Source of the DNA: Brienomyrus brachyistius
Taxonomy: Eukaryota > Chordata > Actinopteri > Osteoglossiformes > Mormyridae
NCBI RefSeq assembly: GCF_023856365.1
Contig: NC_064539.1
Span: 20,897,019-20,961,018 of the forward strand
Direction: 5' to 3'
Length of the DNA: 64,000 bases
Below the pieces are notes generated by a model. That model saw only the letters and a program-made list of their open reading frames with translations, was not told where the DNA came from and made no database searches. The stretch's first letter is position 1. Every line of letters starts with the position of its first letter. Positions 44,618 through 56,880 of this stretch are shown piece by piece. A program made the position numbers and the translations under genes.

Positions 44618-44955
44618 GCCCCCAGTGTGCACCCATTCTAACTAAGAAACAAAGTATAACCAAAATTATTTTTCAAATGTTAAAAACAAATAAATAAATA
44701 AACTGTAGAGTGATAGTATTCTTAGCCAGGTTCTGTTGAACCAGAATCAGAATGTATTCACCGATGAGACCTTGAAGCACTTACAGTATGTAAGTTGCTC
44801 TGGCTAACGGTGTCTGGCAAATGCAGTAAATGTAAAATGGCGTCCATAAGACATTTTACCTTCTCTAGAAAGGGCTTCAGATGTTAAGTTATCAATATAT
44901 TTTGTTTCTTTTCTTAACTGAACACGTTTCTGAGGATTTACATGATACTGTACGG

Positions 44956-45430
44956 TTACTGTTTAATTGGGAGATGATCACCGACATCTACATCATGACA
45001 CGACACAGTAGTTTGAGAAGGAGCATCCAGAAACAGGAGAGGGGGATCCTCCACTAGGGATTGAATATCTTTCTGTTCTGACACAGAAAGATGAGACAAA
45101 TGCTGGGTCAAGTTTTTCAGAGCTTCTGGGTTTGGGAGACAGGCACTGGGACCAAAGCCATGACCAAGATGAAGGTGATCGTGCTCTGGAGAACAAGTTG
45201 AAGGAGATACAGAGACACCTGGAGTGGATAAAACAGTTACTGGAGGAGTTGGGGTTTTCTCATCATTTTCCAAACAAGCGTGGGATGGTTTGAGCACTCC
45301 GACCTGAGACGCACAGACCTTACGATTACAGTCAGGAGTCGCAATGATGCAGTTTGTGTCACTAAGTTTTTCCTGAATCACAAAGGGTCCAGAGAACCTA
45401 GCTTGCGGTGATATCTTTTATGAGACCAAT
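44956..45430 (-). pseudogene. Pol fragment: integrase C-terminus followed by RT N-terminus (Gmr1-like)
   Basis: The minus frame first encodes ARFSGPFVIQEKLSDTN and IIATPDCNRKVC, which is the GPY/F module that closes Gypsy integrases, then a Pro/Ser-rich linker, then LSHLSVSEQKDIQSLVED and HDVDVGDHLPIKQ, the segment just before the reverse transcriptase. So integrase lies upstream of RT, the order of Gmr1-type elements (first reported from Atlantic cod), not the usual Gypsy order. The frame ends at a stop right after PIKQ, where RT should begin. Upstream of the GPF module the frame soon meets a stop. It is a dead remnant. Confidence 0.75.
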
Positions 45431-45479
45431 GAGTTCTCTGCTTCAACAGACACCAGGGAAGTAAAGACTGACATCCCCG

Positions 45480-45589
45480 AGGTTGCAGGTATCTGTTGAG
45501 ACAGGCAGAAGGTTGTGTGTAAAACCTGGCACTGGATCCCTGGAGCATGGAACCTGGAAAAGTTGCAGCCACAAACACAGACCGTAACA
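45480..45589 (-). repeat. 5' LTR remnant of the deleted Gypsy element
   Basis: The first 110 bp or so of the LTR match the 3' LTR (ACCGTAACA end, CACAAACACAGACC, GCATGGAACCTGGAAAAG). The rest is deleted. Confidence 0.8.
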
Positions 45590-45798
45590 CTTGCATGAAC
45601 CCTGTCCAATCTTTGCATTTCTTTAGTCATTGTGTAAATTACCCACCAGTAATGCAGAGTTTTGGTTAACCAATAACAGCAGAGGGAAAAAAAACAAATT
45701 TGAGACCACATCACACAGAATGTCAAAATAATTGATTTTAATCGCTTTCTGTAACAATCAATGAGTCTTTTACATTTCTCTACTAGAATTTCGGACCA

Positions 45799-46770
<972 letters not shown>

Positions 46771-47167
46771 TCTTCTTTCTTTTCTCAGTGTGGTTCACAC
46801 AGACACTCAGAAACAAGACTGAGTCGACATTTATGCATTTTAACTGGTTGCAAGTGGGAATTTCCATATTGCCAACACCTTGCTTAATTGCTACAGGTGA
46901 GTTGAAAGCAGCATCACATGCTTGAAATACAATCACTTCTTAAATTCTGATAAGGTGCCAATAATAATGTCCAGGCCATTTTTGACGTTTTGTGTGGAAT
47001 GTCTCAGATTCATTTTTTTCCCTCTGCTATTTTTGTGTTCTTCCAGTGCCAACAAGAGAAATAAATATGACAAATACCAAAGCATTTGTAATTACAACAG
47101 TTTTCTCCCAGAAGTGGTGCATTTTCTAGCATAAATGCAGGGGTGCCAATATTTTTGGTCATGACTG

Positions 47168-47820
47168 TATATATTATAGACATGAAAAAGTATAAATATT
47201 AATTACTTTAGCCATTTCTCTAATAGTATGTTATTAAAGGACAGAATGTGAGCCAGCCCACTGTGTACTTTATGTTCAAATGAGCAGAAACTCAGCGCAG
47301 GATATAATTGTATTATGCTGATAAGAGAACATTGGGTGAAGTGCAGTAGTTCTCAAATTCACTCTCTCACTCTCGCTCTGAACGAGTGTAAACAAAAATC
47401 ACAAATAAATATACAGGGATGGCTGTATAATAATAATAATAATACCAATAACTATTATTATTATTATTTTTACTGTTATTATTATTGCTACAATAATTGA
47501 GCACATGCTTTGTGACTTTTGTCTAAACTAAATATAAATTTATAATGAATTGAAATCAATCATTCTGTTAGTGATGGCTGTTATCGAAGGTAAACTCACT
47601 AGAGAGGTACTGTAGGGCTTGCAGTAGCAGCTCCGCGCTGTACACGCGCCGCTGCCAGTGTGTTCCAGGCTTTAATTGCGTGTTAAGGCCACCTAGCCTG
47701 CCCTCTAAGGGTCAAGTATTAAAACAAAGAGGGGCGGGTCCTGCTTTTACTAAATTCCCCTGGGTACAAGGAAAATTATAAAAGGTTCCTACCTAGATCT
47801 ACCAAACTTATATTGGTTAA
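47168..47820. other. No gene recognised; (ATT)n stretch
   Basis: A TAATAATAAT/ATTATTATT stretch at 47430-47490 forms an imperfect palindrome. A GC-richer patch occurs at 47625-47740. No gene supported. Confidence 0.45.
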
Positions 47821-47831
47821 AAATAAATACA

Positions 47832-47866
<35 letters not shown>

Positions 47867-47869
47867 AAC
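47821..47869. repeat. (AAAT)n microsatellite
   Basis: AAAT units repeated about eleven times, with one ACAT variant near the start. Confidence 0.95.
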
Positions 47870-50300
47870 CCTACATTGTAAATAATGTACTCTGATTTTA
47901 TTTTTCTAGATTGCTACTTATTAATTATTATATCTAATTATATATTAATTTTAATATCTAATTATGTATTTTATAATTTACATTCTAATTGCGATATTTC
48001 ACCAGGTTACACCACACACCCACACACACACACACACACACACACAGACGCACACACACTTCTAATTCACTTTGTAGTTGTATTTTTGTGCAGAAATTTG
48101 TACACTGACTAACGAGTGGCGTCTTATTTATAGAAATGTCCCACCTTGTGGCTCCAATAATTAATTTGCCACAGTCACCTTCAAGGGACGAACATCCTTT
48201 GAAATAAAAGACATGCCTGTCAGAAAAAAAAACATTCTTTAATGGAAAGGGGGGGGTCGAGCTTTACGGACTGCCCCAGTAACTGAGTAATTTCATTCCT
48301 CAGGCCTCCAACACAAAGAGAATATTCAGTCCTGATGAAAAAAAACACCAGTTTGAACCTTCAGATAAAGGACAGGAACGAGCCAGTGCTTAAAATCCTC
48401 CAGACTCTAATCTGCTTCACCACTCTGAAAAATTAGGTTTTGAGGGGCTGTTTTTCTGTTTGCCCCCTTTTGTGAGGGGGGTCACCATCATCAGTAAGTT
48501 GTTTTCCCCTGCCGGGACCTGTGCGTGTTCGCAGGCCCAGACGGGAGCTGAGCACTCTGAAGGACAATGACGCCATTAACACAGTCACATGTCTCTTGTT
48601 CTCTCAGTCCCCAAGAGCCCCAACCTTATGTATATTGGGGGCTGTGACTTCTACCTAAAAATGACTACAGTCAAAAAACACGACTGCCCTTCTTTAGACT
48701 CGCATTTATAATGCTTAACACTTGATCTTTTTCCCATTTTAAAAATTCAGCTTTTTCCGTTAACATACTTTCTACCACATATGCATATTGGAAGCATAGA
48801 TACGGATCCTGCTCTTGGTACCATGCCTGATATGGCAATGAAAAGCCCTGGTGTGAAGGCATCAGTTCCCAAACTGCAGATATAACCTCATTCATGGGTG
48901 GTGTTGTGGAGGCAGGGTGCACGCTGCATGTTACCTAGGACATGATTGTCCTCAAATTCAGAGTTGACCCTTTTGTATAATTGAATATTTCACAGAAGCA
49001 GTTTCAGATATGCAGCTCATGCCAGCCCCTGTTTTCAGCCCCTTTCAGTCCGGTCCTGTAACCACTACGCCCCCTGTTGCTGGAAGCTGGCATTTTGATG
49101 AAGGAATCAACAAGACGCACAGATTCAAAGGGGGAAAATCCAGAAATCAATTGGCTGATGACTAGTAATTTAATCACCTGCAATTGAGCAATTTTAACCA
49201 AAGCTAGTAATCTGTCAGAAGGCCTCGTTAGCACTGAATAGTTTGAGTTATTCATGAAGTTTGAATGATTTTAATGCACTGTAATGCCTCATAAAGTCTA
49301 AATAACTAAATGTATACATGCTTTTATCCAGAACAGTGTAATCTAGCTTTTTAAAATAAGCTACTTACTCTACTGAGAAACACAGAGAATCATTACACGC
49401 ACGCAGTGTGCAGGACGATGATTGACTTTTATCTCTCATTAACATTTTCTTTTCAAATGACACACATGGGCTTTCCTTTTACTCGTTCTTGATTTCTGTG
49501 CTAAGCTCCTGGAATATCTAGCTTACTGTTGGCCTGGGTTTTCTCGGTTTACTCACACATCCATCGGTAGGTCCAGTTCAGCAGGTGTACTTGTGGGTTT
49601 GACCCAAAAGCTGTGATTTGGGATCACAGGACGGGGGATTACTTTACCTATCAGAGGCATACTTGGATCTGCTTCAGTTTTATAAACATATTCCAAATGC
49701 AGATATTCACAGAAATAGATCGGGATGCCAGCTATAGATTTTAAAATGAAATATTAAAAATGTAATAAGTTAGGATGGCAGGAATCTCACATTTAAACTG
49801 AAAAATCGGAGTATATCTGCCTTTTTCATGAATAAAACTCTTAGTCAGATCACCATGAGGGTAAGTTACAGGCCCAGAGAAAAATAGCCCTGGATCTTGA
49901 TGGAGATTAAAAGTTGTGGAGACAATAGAAATATCTGGAGGCAGGAAAAAAAAATAGGAGTAGGAGTGCCCGGGAGATATGGAGCGCGACTGTAAAAGCC
50001 TTTTAACATCCAGCAGCCGGCCAGAAAATTCACTTCCTGTTAGCAAGACAAGATACTGACTGACCCACTGAAGCTGAAAGAGCGTCAGCGCTTAACATCT
50101 TCCACCTCATCGCCTTCACTGCCCCCAACTCCTCCCCAGATGCTGTAATTCTCTAAAAAGCCAAGGACTTTCCCCTTCCACTGCCCCCCACCAACACATG
50201 TAGGTTGATGCAGCTGCTTCATACCACTCAGGGTCCAAGAATAATGTAATGTACACGGGCTGGGAATTACAGCTGCGCAAGTCAAATACAGGGGTCGGGA
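47870..50300. other. No gene recognised
   Basis: Includes a (CA)n run at 48015-48056 and, near 49310, GTATACATGCTTTTATCCAGAAC, a phrase like the tails of HE1-type SINEs. Open frames at 48671-48922 and 49741-50046 show no domain. Confidence 0.4.
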
Positions 50301-50309
50301 ATCACAGCT

Positions 50310-50770
50310 GATCAGTTGCTATATAGAGGCCAGGAGTCACAGCTGATCAGTTCCCATACAGAAGTCAGGAATCACAGCTGATCAGTTGATATACAGAGGT
50401 TGGGAATCACAGCTGATCAGTTGTTATACAGAGGCCAGTAATCACAGCTGATCAGTTACCATACAGAGGCCAGGAATCACAGCTAATCAGTTGGAATACA
50501 GAGGCCTGGGAGTCACAGATGATCATTTGACATACAGAGGCCTGGGAGTCACAGATGATCAGTTGGAATACAGAGACCTGGGAGTCACAGATGATCAGTT
50601 GGAATACAGAGGCCTGGGAGTCACAGATGATCAGTTGGAATACAGAGGCCTGGGAGTCATAGATGATCAGTTGGAATACAGAGGCCTGGGAGTCACAGAT
50701 GATCAGTTGGAATACAGAGGCCTGGGAGTCACAGATGATCAGTTGGAATACAGAGGTCGAGAATCACTGT
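50310..50770. repeat. Minisatellite with 35-bp then 36-bp units
   Basis: About 13 units of GATCAGTTGGAATACAGAGG plus CCTGGGAGTCACAGAT. The first five units are 35 bp and diverged (ending CACAGCT). The later ones are 36 bp and nearly identical (ending CACAGAT). Because 36 is a multiple of three, the later half gives an open plus-strand frame of EYRGLGVTDDQL repeats (50491-50772), which I regard as an artefact. Confidence 0.93.
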
Positions 50771-51890
50771 AATGAGATGAAGGGTGACCAGCAAGCCGGT
50801 TTTGAAAAGAGCTTGTATTTCATGCTGAGCATCAAATGACACAGATGGCCCACGGGCACATCGGAAACGGGCAGGTGGTCTGAGAGCTGCATCCCATTCC
50901 TTCATTTTTATGGTCTCATTCATCTACAGATCTCAAGCAACAAGGCTATCATCAACATCTAGGGGGTCCTCTCTTTTCTGTGACATTACAAATGATTGAC
51001 ATGAAAGCGCCCAGGAACTAGTAGGTCCCCCTACATCTAGGCTTCCCTTTCCCCAGCCCTCTCATGCACGACCCAGGCCTCTATCAGGCCGTTACACCAC
51101 GGTCTCACCCTCTGCCCTGTATTGACTGAATAAATCACCACCATGCATGGGAATCGGGGTTTAACTGCCTGGAGAACATACTGTACTATGTATAGTAGAA
51201 AAAAGGCAGTAACTAGTAACTATTGACCAAATACACGAAATTAGACAATCACAATGAAATCCTTCGATTTTACAATGCACATTGCCAGGCCCAACAAGAA
51301 GTTCTCTGTTGATCCCTATAATTCTGGTACGTTGCTTTGTGTACCTCTTATAGGAAGGAAAAACCCCTTTGCAAGCCATCAGAATCTGTTCTCCTTCCCT
51401 CCATGCCATCAGCCTACTTCACCTTCAGCGTTCCTCCTGCAAGGTCCCGCTTGCATCTCACCGGGCAGCCCAGCTTACATAATGCAGGCACCAGCAGGGC
51501 TGGAATTGACATCTTCAATCAATCCCTGTCAAAATCCAGCAGCCGTTTTCTAATAAAAGGCTCTAGAAGTGATGCCTTCCTGCGAAATTAGGTGTTCTGT
51601 TTCACAGTCGTAATGTGGAAAGACGATCGCCTGGTTGCATAATGTCGGGTAGCTTTTTTTAACCTGTTCTCTTTTTGTTGTTTTTTTTTCCTGCCTCCCT
51701 CAGAGGATCACCTTGAACGGCTGCCACAGACACAGTGGTCAAGTCTGGCCTGCAGGTGGCGCAGGAGTGAAAGAGCCATGCTTATAAAAGTCTAAGAGAG
51801 GGAACAGGTCATTCTATACTTGAACGTGGTTCAAAATTTAATAATACATTCAATTACCTAAATGGGTCAGGTATTAAATAATTAATTTGT
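50771..51890. other. No gene recognised
   Basis: Nothing supportable apart from T runs near 51650 and 51685. Confidence 0.4.
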
Positions 51891-51893
51891 TAA

Positions 51894-52046
51894 TGTTTAA
51901 GCTAGGCTCCGGACCCCCCGCGACCCAGTAGGATAAGCAGTTTGGAAAATGGATGGATGGATGGATGTTTAAGCTAGGCTCCGGACCCCCCGCGACCCAG
52001 TAGGATAAGCAGTTTGGAAAATGGATGGATGGATGGATGTTTAAGT
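51894..52046 (+). mobile_element. Tandem pair of 5'-truncated family A SINE tails
   Basis: Two identical 72-bp units, each with GCTAGGCTCCGGACCC, GTAGGATAAGCAG and (GGAT)n, lie head to tail at about 51901-51972 and 51973-52044. The word TGTTTAAG occurs before, between and after them (about 51894, 51967, 52039). Each copy is only the last 65 bp or so of the SINE. Confidence 0.9.
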
Positions 52047-54150
52047 TTAGTAAGTGGCTGTGGGTAATAACTATTTTTATATTTTTATTTAGTCATCTGC
52101 TACACAACTAAATAATACAGCATCACTAAATCAAAAGCTGTCAGCTTACGTTCTGGAGCCAGTGCCTCACATCACTGCAACTCACGCACAAGGGCTTCTG
52201 CGGGGTGAGTTAGTGGGGAGCAGTAGGAGTGTGTATAGCTATTAGACTGCTCTTGTACCTGAGAATGAACTTGGTCTGATATAAAGCTTGGTTAATTTGT
52301 AGTACTGGTCAGTGTTTAAGCCCATATGATTTATGGCATTTTAGCGAAATTATCATATATGGAAGCATGTTCTCAAGAGTTATCTATTAAGCCTACATTC
52401 TTAAACTACCACAGTGACAGTGGCAGTCTGTAAGTGGCTATGTGCACAAGCACTGAATCAGGGCTAAAAGCACACAGTGGTTCAATAAATCAGTGTACAG
52501 TGAACCATAAGAGTGACTGACAAATTTGGGAGCTGTTAGAGACCGCAGGCTCACAACTTAACAAAACTGCAGGGTGTCCTTCGCTCTTTTATTGGCATCG
52601 AATGTATGAGACTGTGGGTCCTGATTTGCTGCAGAGCTACAGGTTTTTGAAGAATCCAGAGAATTCTATAGCATCCTGATCCTGGTCAGTTCATGTGCCA
52701 ATTTTCAGGGCTTAATTTCAGACTTTCAGACGCCCCTCCCCCCTCTTCCCCAAGAGTTTGGGCACTGAGTTATTCTGTACTGCATGGCCCAGAGTACTCT
52801 GCCACCTAAATTTATCCCTGTAAGCAAGTTTTATCTCAGCATTGCAGAGGCGACATCCCACAGCTCACTGCCATCTCTGTACCATACTTCCACCCTGTGG
52901 AAAGATGGCATTTGCAAAGTTGCATAAAAGAAGCAAAAGACCACCAAGCCTGTCACCAGGAAAAAAATAAGCCACGAACACCCCACCAGAGCTATGTCCC
53001 AGCAAGAACCAGACATGAGTCACAGTGTAACTTCCACACTGCCTCGCGCGAAAGGAGAGTCACGCTGAGCGGCCCTTCATGACTCCCTGCAAGTTCCCAT
53101 AGGGCCCTGGTGCCCTGCCACTTTCCCAGCTATTTAGCAATTAGCACCTCATTTCCACCTGACGCAACGGGCGGCAGTGACTCACTAACCTGAGTAGTGA
53201 CTTTACGGAATCCAGCAAGACGAGAGAGACATGAAGGAAACCCAGTGAGTCCTACTGCCCTCGGACCCTGGGGGAGCCCGCCTCCGCAACAGACCAAGCC
53301 GCAAAAGCTCCCTTAAAAGCAAACGGCAAGCGTTCCAGTTCACCGTCACAGCACAGCGCAGTGGTATAAATCATTGGTTTAAATCAGAAGAATAAAAAGA
53401 TACTGTATTCTTCTATGAGACGCCAAGCTTTTGGCGTTGGCTCAGCTGAAAGTGTGTGATTCGTCAGTAGCGCTTTAACGCTGGAATGGTCTGCGTCACG
53501 CAATTTGTCACACAGCTGATGTGACTCACATAAGACTTGCGTTTCATCCTTTGTTCTCCTTTGACTTTTCTTGTCCCTGACCAGGCGTGGAGCTGTGGTT
53601 CTTTATGTACCAGTCAAATATATATACCTTATAGATTATATACCTCTTATACCACCCCAAGGTTCTTTACTAGCCCCGGGTAAGCCAGTCCTTGGAGCTA
53701 TTTGGGTGTAAAGTCCAATCAAAAGCCCAATCACACCACTCCAAAACTCGCCCCCCACTTTACCGACTGGTTTGAAATACGCCTCCTTCCTCTTGCATGG
53801 TAAGATGTACCCCGCTAACCAAGGCAATACTGTGGATAATAAAGAATAGAGCAGAGAGCCTATTTACAGTTCGGAAAGTAAGTACAGGCCGTGAAATATT
53901 TCTACATTCATTCATTTAAAAAAACACCAGTAAATAAAGGTGATCGAATTTAACAAAAAAACTATGAAAATCGCACAATTCAATCACATATTGAATAAAA
54001 AAACAACAAAATACTATTGCCGTTATACCCCTAGCTTGATAATTGCATTAAATGCCTAAAATTGAATTCAGGTTTGTCAAATGAGGAGCAAATGATTAGA
54101 ACTTTATTAGATAATAACTTCTAAAGCATCTGGTTCATAAAAACCTGGTC
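52047..54150. other. No gene recognised
   Basis: No domain-bearing frame or repeat boundary was found in these 2 kb. Confidence 0.4.
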
Positions 54151-55135
54151 TGGTTTACTCTTCGATGTTGAAAATAGTAAATACTAAATCAGACCAAGGT
54201 CAAAAGAGCTCTAAACACTATATAAGAAAGACTGTTGATGCCTTTGAGTCTGGGAAGGGCTTTTATAGTAAATTACTCTACTGCCCAAAAGATCACCCAC
54301 AAATTGAGAATATTTTGGATCACCTGCAATTTATTAAGCACAGGTGATCCGGCCAATTGCAGCTCAAACGGTGCCTGATGAGTGGTTTGATGAGTCTCCA
54401 AGATACCCGAAGTATCATCAAGGAATCTACAGGCAATTCTCTCTACATTCAACGTCAATGTGCATGACGCAAAAAAATATAAATGCGTGACTGAAGCATG
54501 CCGACCGGCACCTCTGTGAAGGACAGGAACGCTGGAACAGTGTGGACCACTGGGCTAATGACGCCAGACAAGATGTTTGGAGAAAAACAAAACACTAACC
54601 ATCATAGAGTCGTCCATGAATTTCGCATTGTAGCAGAGAGCTCTTGAGAAGAATGCGAGCCCACCTGTCAAAAAGTTAAAGCTACGCTGTCAGTCAGTCT
54701 TGCAAAATGACAGTGACTGTGAGCACTCACGCGAATCCACATAAGAATAACTCGGAAAACAGGAGGGTCATCGAATGGCCAATGCAAAGCAGCATTAAAA
54801 ACATTGTTGGGGGAGGTGACAGGAGCCGTACACCCTTACACATCAAGCAGTTCACGGGATGAGGCAGAGTGGGCAAGCATTTCCCCCAGCTGATATAAGA
54901 GACTGACAGTTAGAAAAAACACCTACATGAAGTTATTTCTGCCAAAGGGATACTGGAGCTGGGGATGCACTAGTTTTTCCACTGATAAAATTCACAGTTT
55001 TGTATATTTTTCATCGAATAAATTATTGCAAAGTATAATTTTCATGATTATTTTTTTTAATAGACCACCATTATTTTTTAATATTATTCAAGTGCAAAAA
55101 TGAAATATGCAGGTGTCCAAATATGTTGAGTAAAA
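54150..55135 (+). mobile_element. Degraded Tc1/mariner-like transposon
   Basis: The plus strand has phrases of a transposase gene in ruins: GACCAAGGTCAAAAGAGCTC, ACTGTTGATGCCTTTGAGTC (VDAFESGKGF), then GACAGGAACGCTGGAACAGTG, CCACCTGTCAAAAAG and CATTGTTGGGGGAGG. Frames are broken throughout. No terminal repeats or target duplication remain. Confidence 0.4.
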
Positions 55136-55449
55136 CATTTCATTTGGGGCATTCGTGTAAAAAACACTGTAGAAATTAAATACCATCCTGAATTCCTGCT
55201 GTTTAAGCATAGCTGCCATCACTAGGTTTGCCTCTTTAGAATTGCTACAGACCATTCATTTTGCATCCATGAATCTGCCGCAAACAACATATGACCTCTG
55301 GAGCCTCCGCCTACATCACCAACGCGATGCTTCCAAAGAGAACGGGACGAAACAGAAACCTCACTTCCATGTTTATTTGTGATTGGCGCAAGACAAGCCC
55401 ACCCAATGGGGGCTGGTCAGCCATTTGTCTTTCACCTATATACCAGTGT
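55136..55449. other. No gene recognised
   Basis: Nothing supportable. Confidence 0.4.
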
Positions 55450-55555
55450 ATCCTAATCCAGTACTCAGGGAGTCCACGTTTTTACTCCCTACTGGGACCA
55501 GGGAGGGAGCAAAAAATGTAGACTGCCTAGGAGTCCCTGAGGACCGGGGTGGGAA
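55450..55555. mobile_element. Short palindromic MITE-like repeat
   Basis: ATCCTAATCCAGTACTCAGG at the left is mirrored by GTCCCTGAGGACCGGGGTGG at the right, arms of about 24 bp around a 55-bp centre. The CCTGAGGACCGGG end is common in fish hAT-derived repeats. Confidence 0.55.
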
Positions 55556-56179
55556 TCTTTGCTATATTCCAATCCTACAAGTTTTCTTCCCTCCCCCCTG
55601 TTATCCTCTGAAGTTGTAACGTAGTTGATACATTTTTGTAAAGCACTCTGTAGCAGATTCGTGGGAAACACCACAACATGGAAAGTTCCCTGTTGACCAA
55701 TGTGAGACAGTACTGACCTCGGAATCTTGGGAGAATGGGTGGGAGGACCAGCTGTGGAAAATCACGACCCCTCACGGCCCATTAATCAGCAGCTTTGGTC
55801 TCACTGTGTGGGTTGAAGCAGACTGCAGCCCCTCTGACATGATGTTTAGCTAAAATGCTAACCTGTCCCATGTGTGCGGGCGTCACAGAGCAGCCAGTTG
55901 GGGATAAGGGGGTGTAGGCATTGGAGCTTCATGATCCCCATAAAGAAGCCGCTCACAAGATGATGATGTGGGGGTTTTCCATCAAACCTCGCCCCCCTCC
56001 CCCCACAGACATGCACAGTGACCATCCGGGAGGGGGAAGGAGAGGTGCTCACAAAAGTTTTGATGCAGCCGACTCCCAAAAAGCATATTACATTTACAAT
56101 ACAAATGAGGCAAACAAGAGGCAGCAGGAGGAGATTACTATGAGGGTTAGGAAGAAGAGGTAAGACAAACCCACCCTGG
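55556..56179. other. No gene recognised
   Basis: Nothing supportable. Confidence 0.4.
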
Positions 56180-56415
56180 GTGGGACTTGTTATGGCCACG
56201 CCAGGGAGGAAACAGGGGGCCAAGGTGTACATGATGGGAAAGAGCGGGCAGGACGTGACACAACCCTGCCAACCCCCGACAAAATGTCTCGGCATGAAGC
56301 GGGGGAAGCGGCACAGGAGCCGGGAAATCGGATGAACACGGGGTTTATTCTGAATAAACACACTCAGGAGCACGAAACGGCATGAATGACCGGACAGGGG
56401 AAACATGCACAAACG
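56180..56415 (-). mobile_element. Possible LTR fragment, minus strand
   Basis: GGCCACGCCAGGGAGG, GACGTGACACAACCC and ACGGGGTTTATTCTGAATAAAC resemble the composition and reversed poly(A) signal of the other LTRs here. Ends and target duplication could not be set. Confidence 0.35.
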
Positions 56416-56804
56416 CGCACTTCAATACACACCACAGTAATTGACATGCTGGGAAGATGGGGATTCCACACGAGGTAGAGAGGGGGCGTGGCACACGGGA
56501 GGATCAGGACGATCGAGGCATGACACAAAATCCTGGTCTGGATTTTTACTTTCTGGACCCGAGATATCCGCATCCGGTCTAATCAGTGTCCCTGGTCTTT
56601 TGTACAATGTGTGCTTTCCTAACATCCAACCCTACTTCATTTATTACTTATTTACGCTAAGTATTTAAACACAGTGATGCATTTAAAATTCTTGGATCTT
56701 GAAAACATGATGTATTTTTCAATTAATTTGATAAAGCAAAATGTTTCATTGTTGCAGATTCCCTGTTAAGATATTGGCAGCTGCTTATTTTTAATCAAAG
56801 TCAC
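56416..56804. other. No gene recognised
   Basis: AT-rich after 56640; nothing supportable. Confidence 0.4.
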
Positions 56805-56805
56805 G

Positions 56806-56880
56806 GGGGGGGGGGGGGGGGGGGTTGGAGCCTATCCCAGGCAGCATGGGGCACAAGGCTGGGGGACACGCTGAATGGCA
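56806..56880 (+). repeat. Poly(G) run and old retroposon scrap
   Basis: A G run of about 19 bases is followed by TTGGAGCCTATCCCAGGCAGC and GGGGCACAAGGC, a phrase found in old GGAT-tailed SINE/LINE copies. Confidence 0.5.

Larger units (their letters stand above)
43955..45589 (-). mobile_element. Internally deleted Gypsy element with 5-bp TSD CTTGC
   Basis: The right end reads TGTTACGGTCTGTGTTTGTGG on the minus strand, as does the start of the left LTR, and the word CTTGC flanks both ends (43950-43954 and 45590-45594). The 3' LTR (43955-44617) is complete and is preceded in sense by a CACTGGGGGC polypurine-like tract. The 5' LTR survives only as about 110 bp (45480-45589), and gag, protease and most of integrase are gone. 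What remains between is the end of integrase and the beginning of the RT region. A SINE-tail scrap (GTTGCTCTGGCTAACGGTGTC, near 44790) has entered the interior. Confidence 0.85.

Noticed and set aside
50310..50770. Regular repeats that could be taken for a CRISPR array or a repeat protein
   Set aside because: Units are head to tail with no unique spacers, in a vertebrate-type genome; it is a minisatellite.
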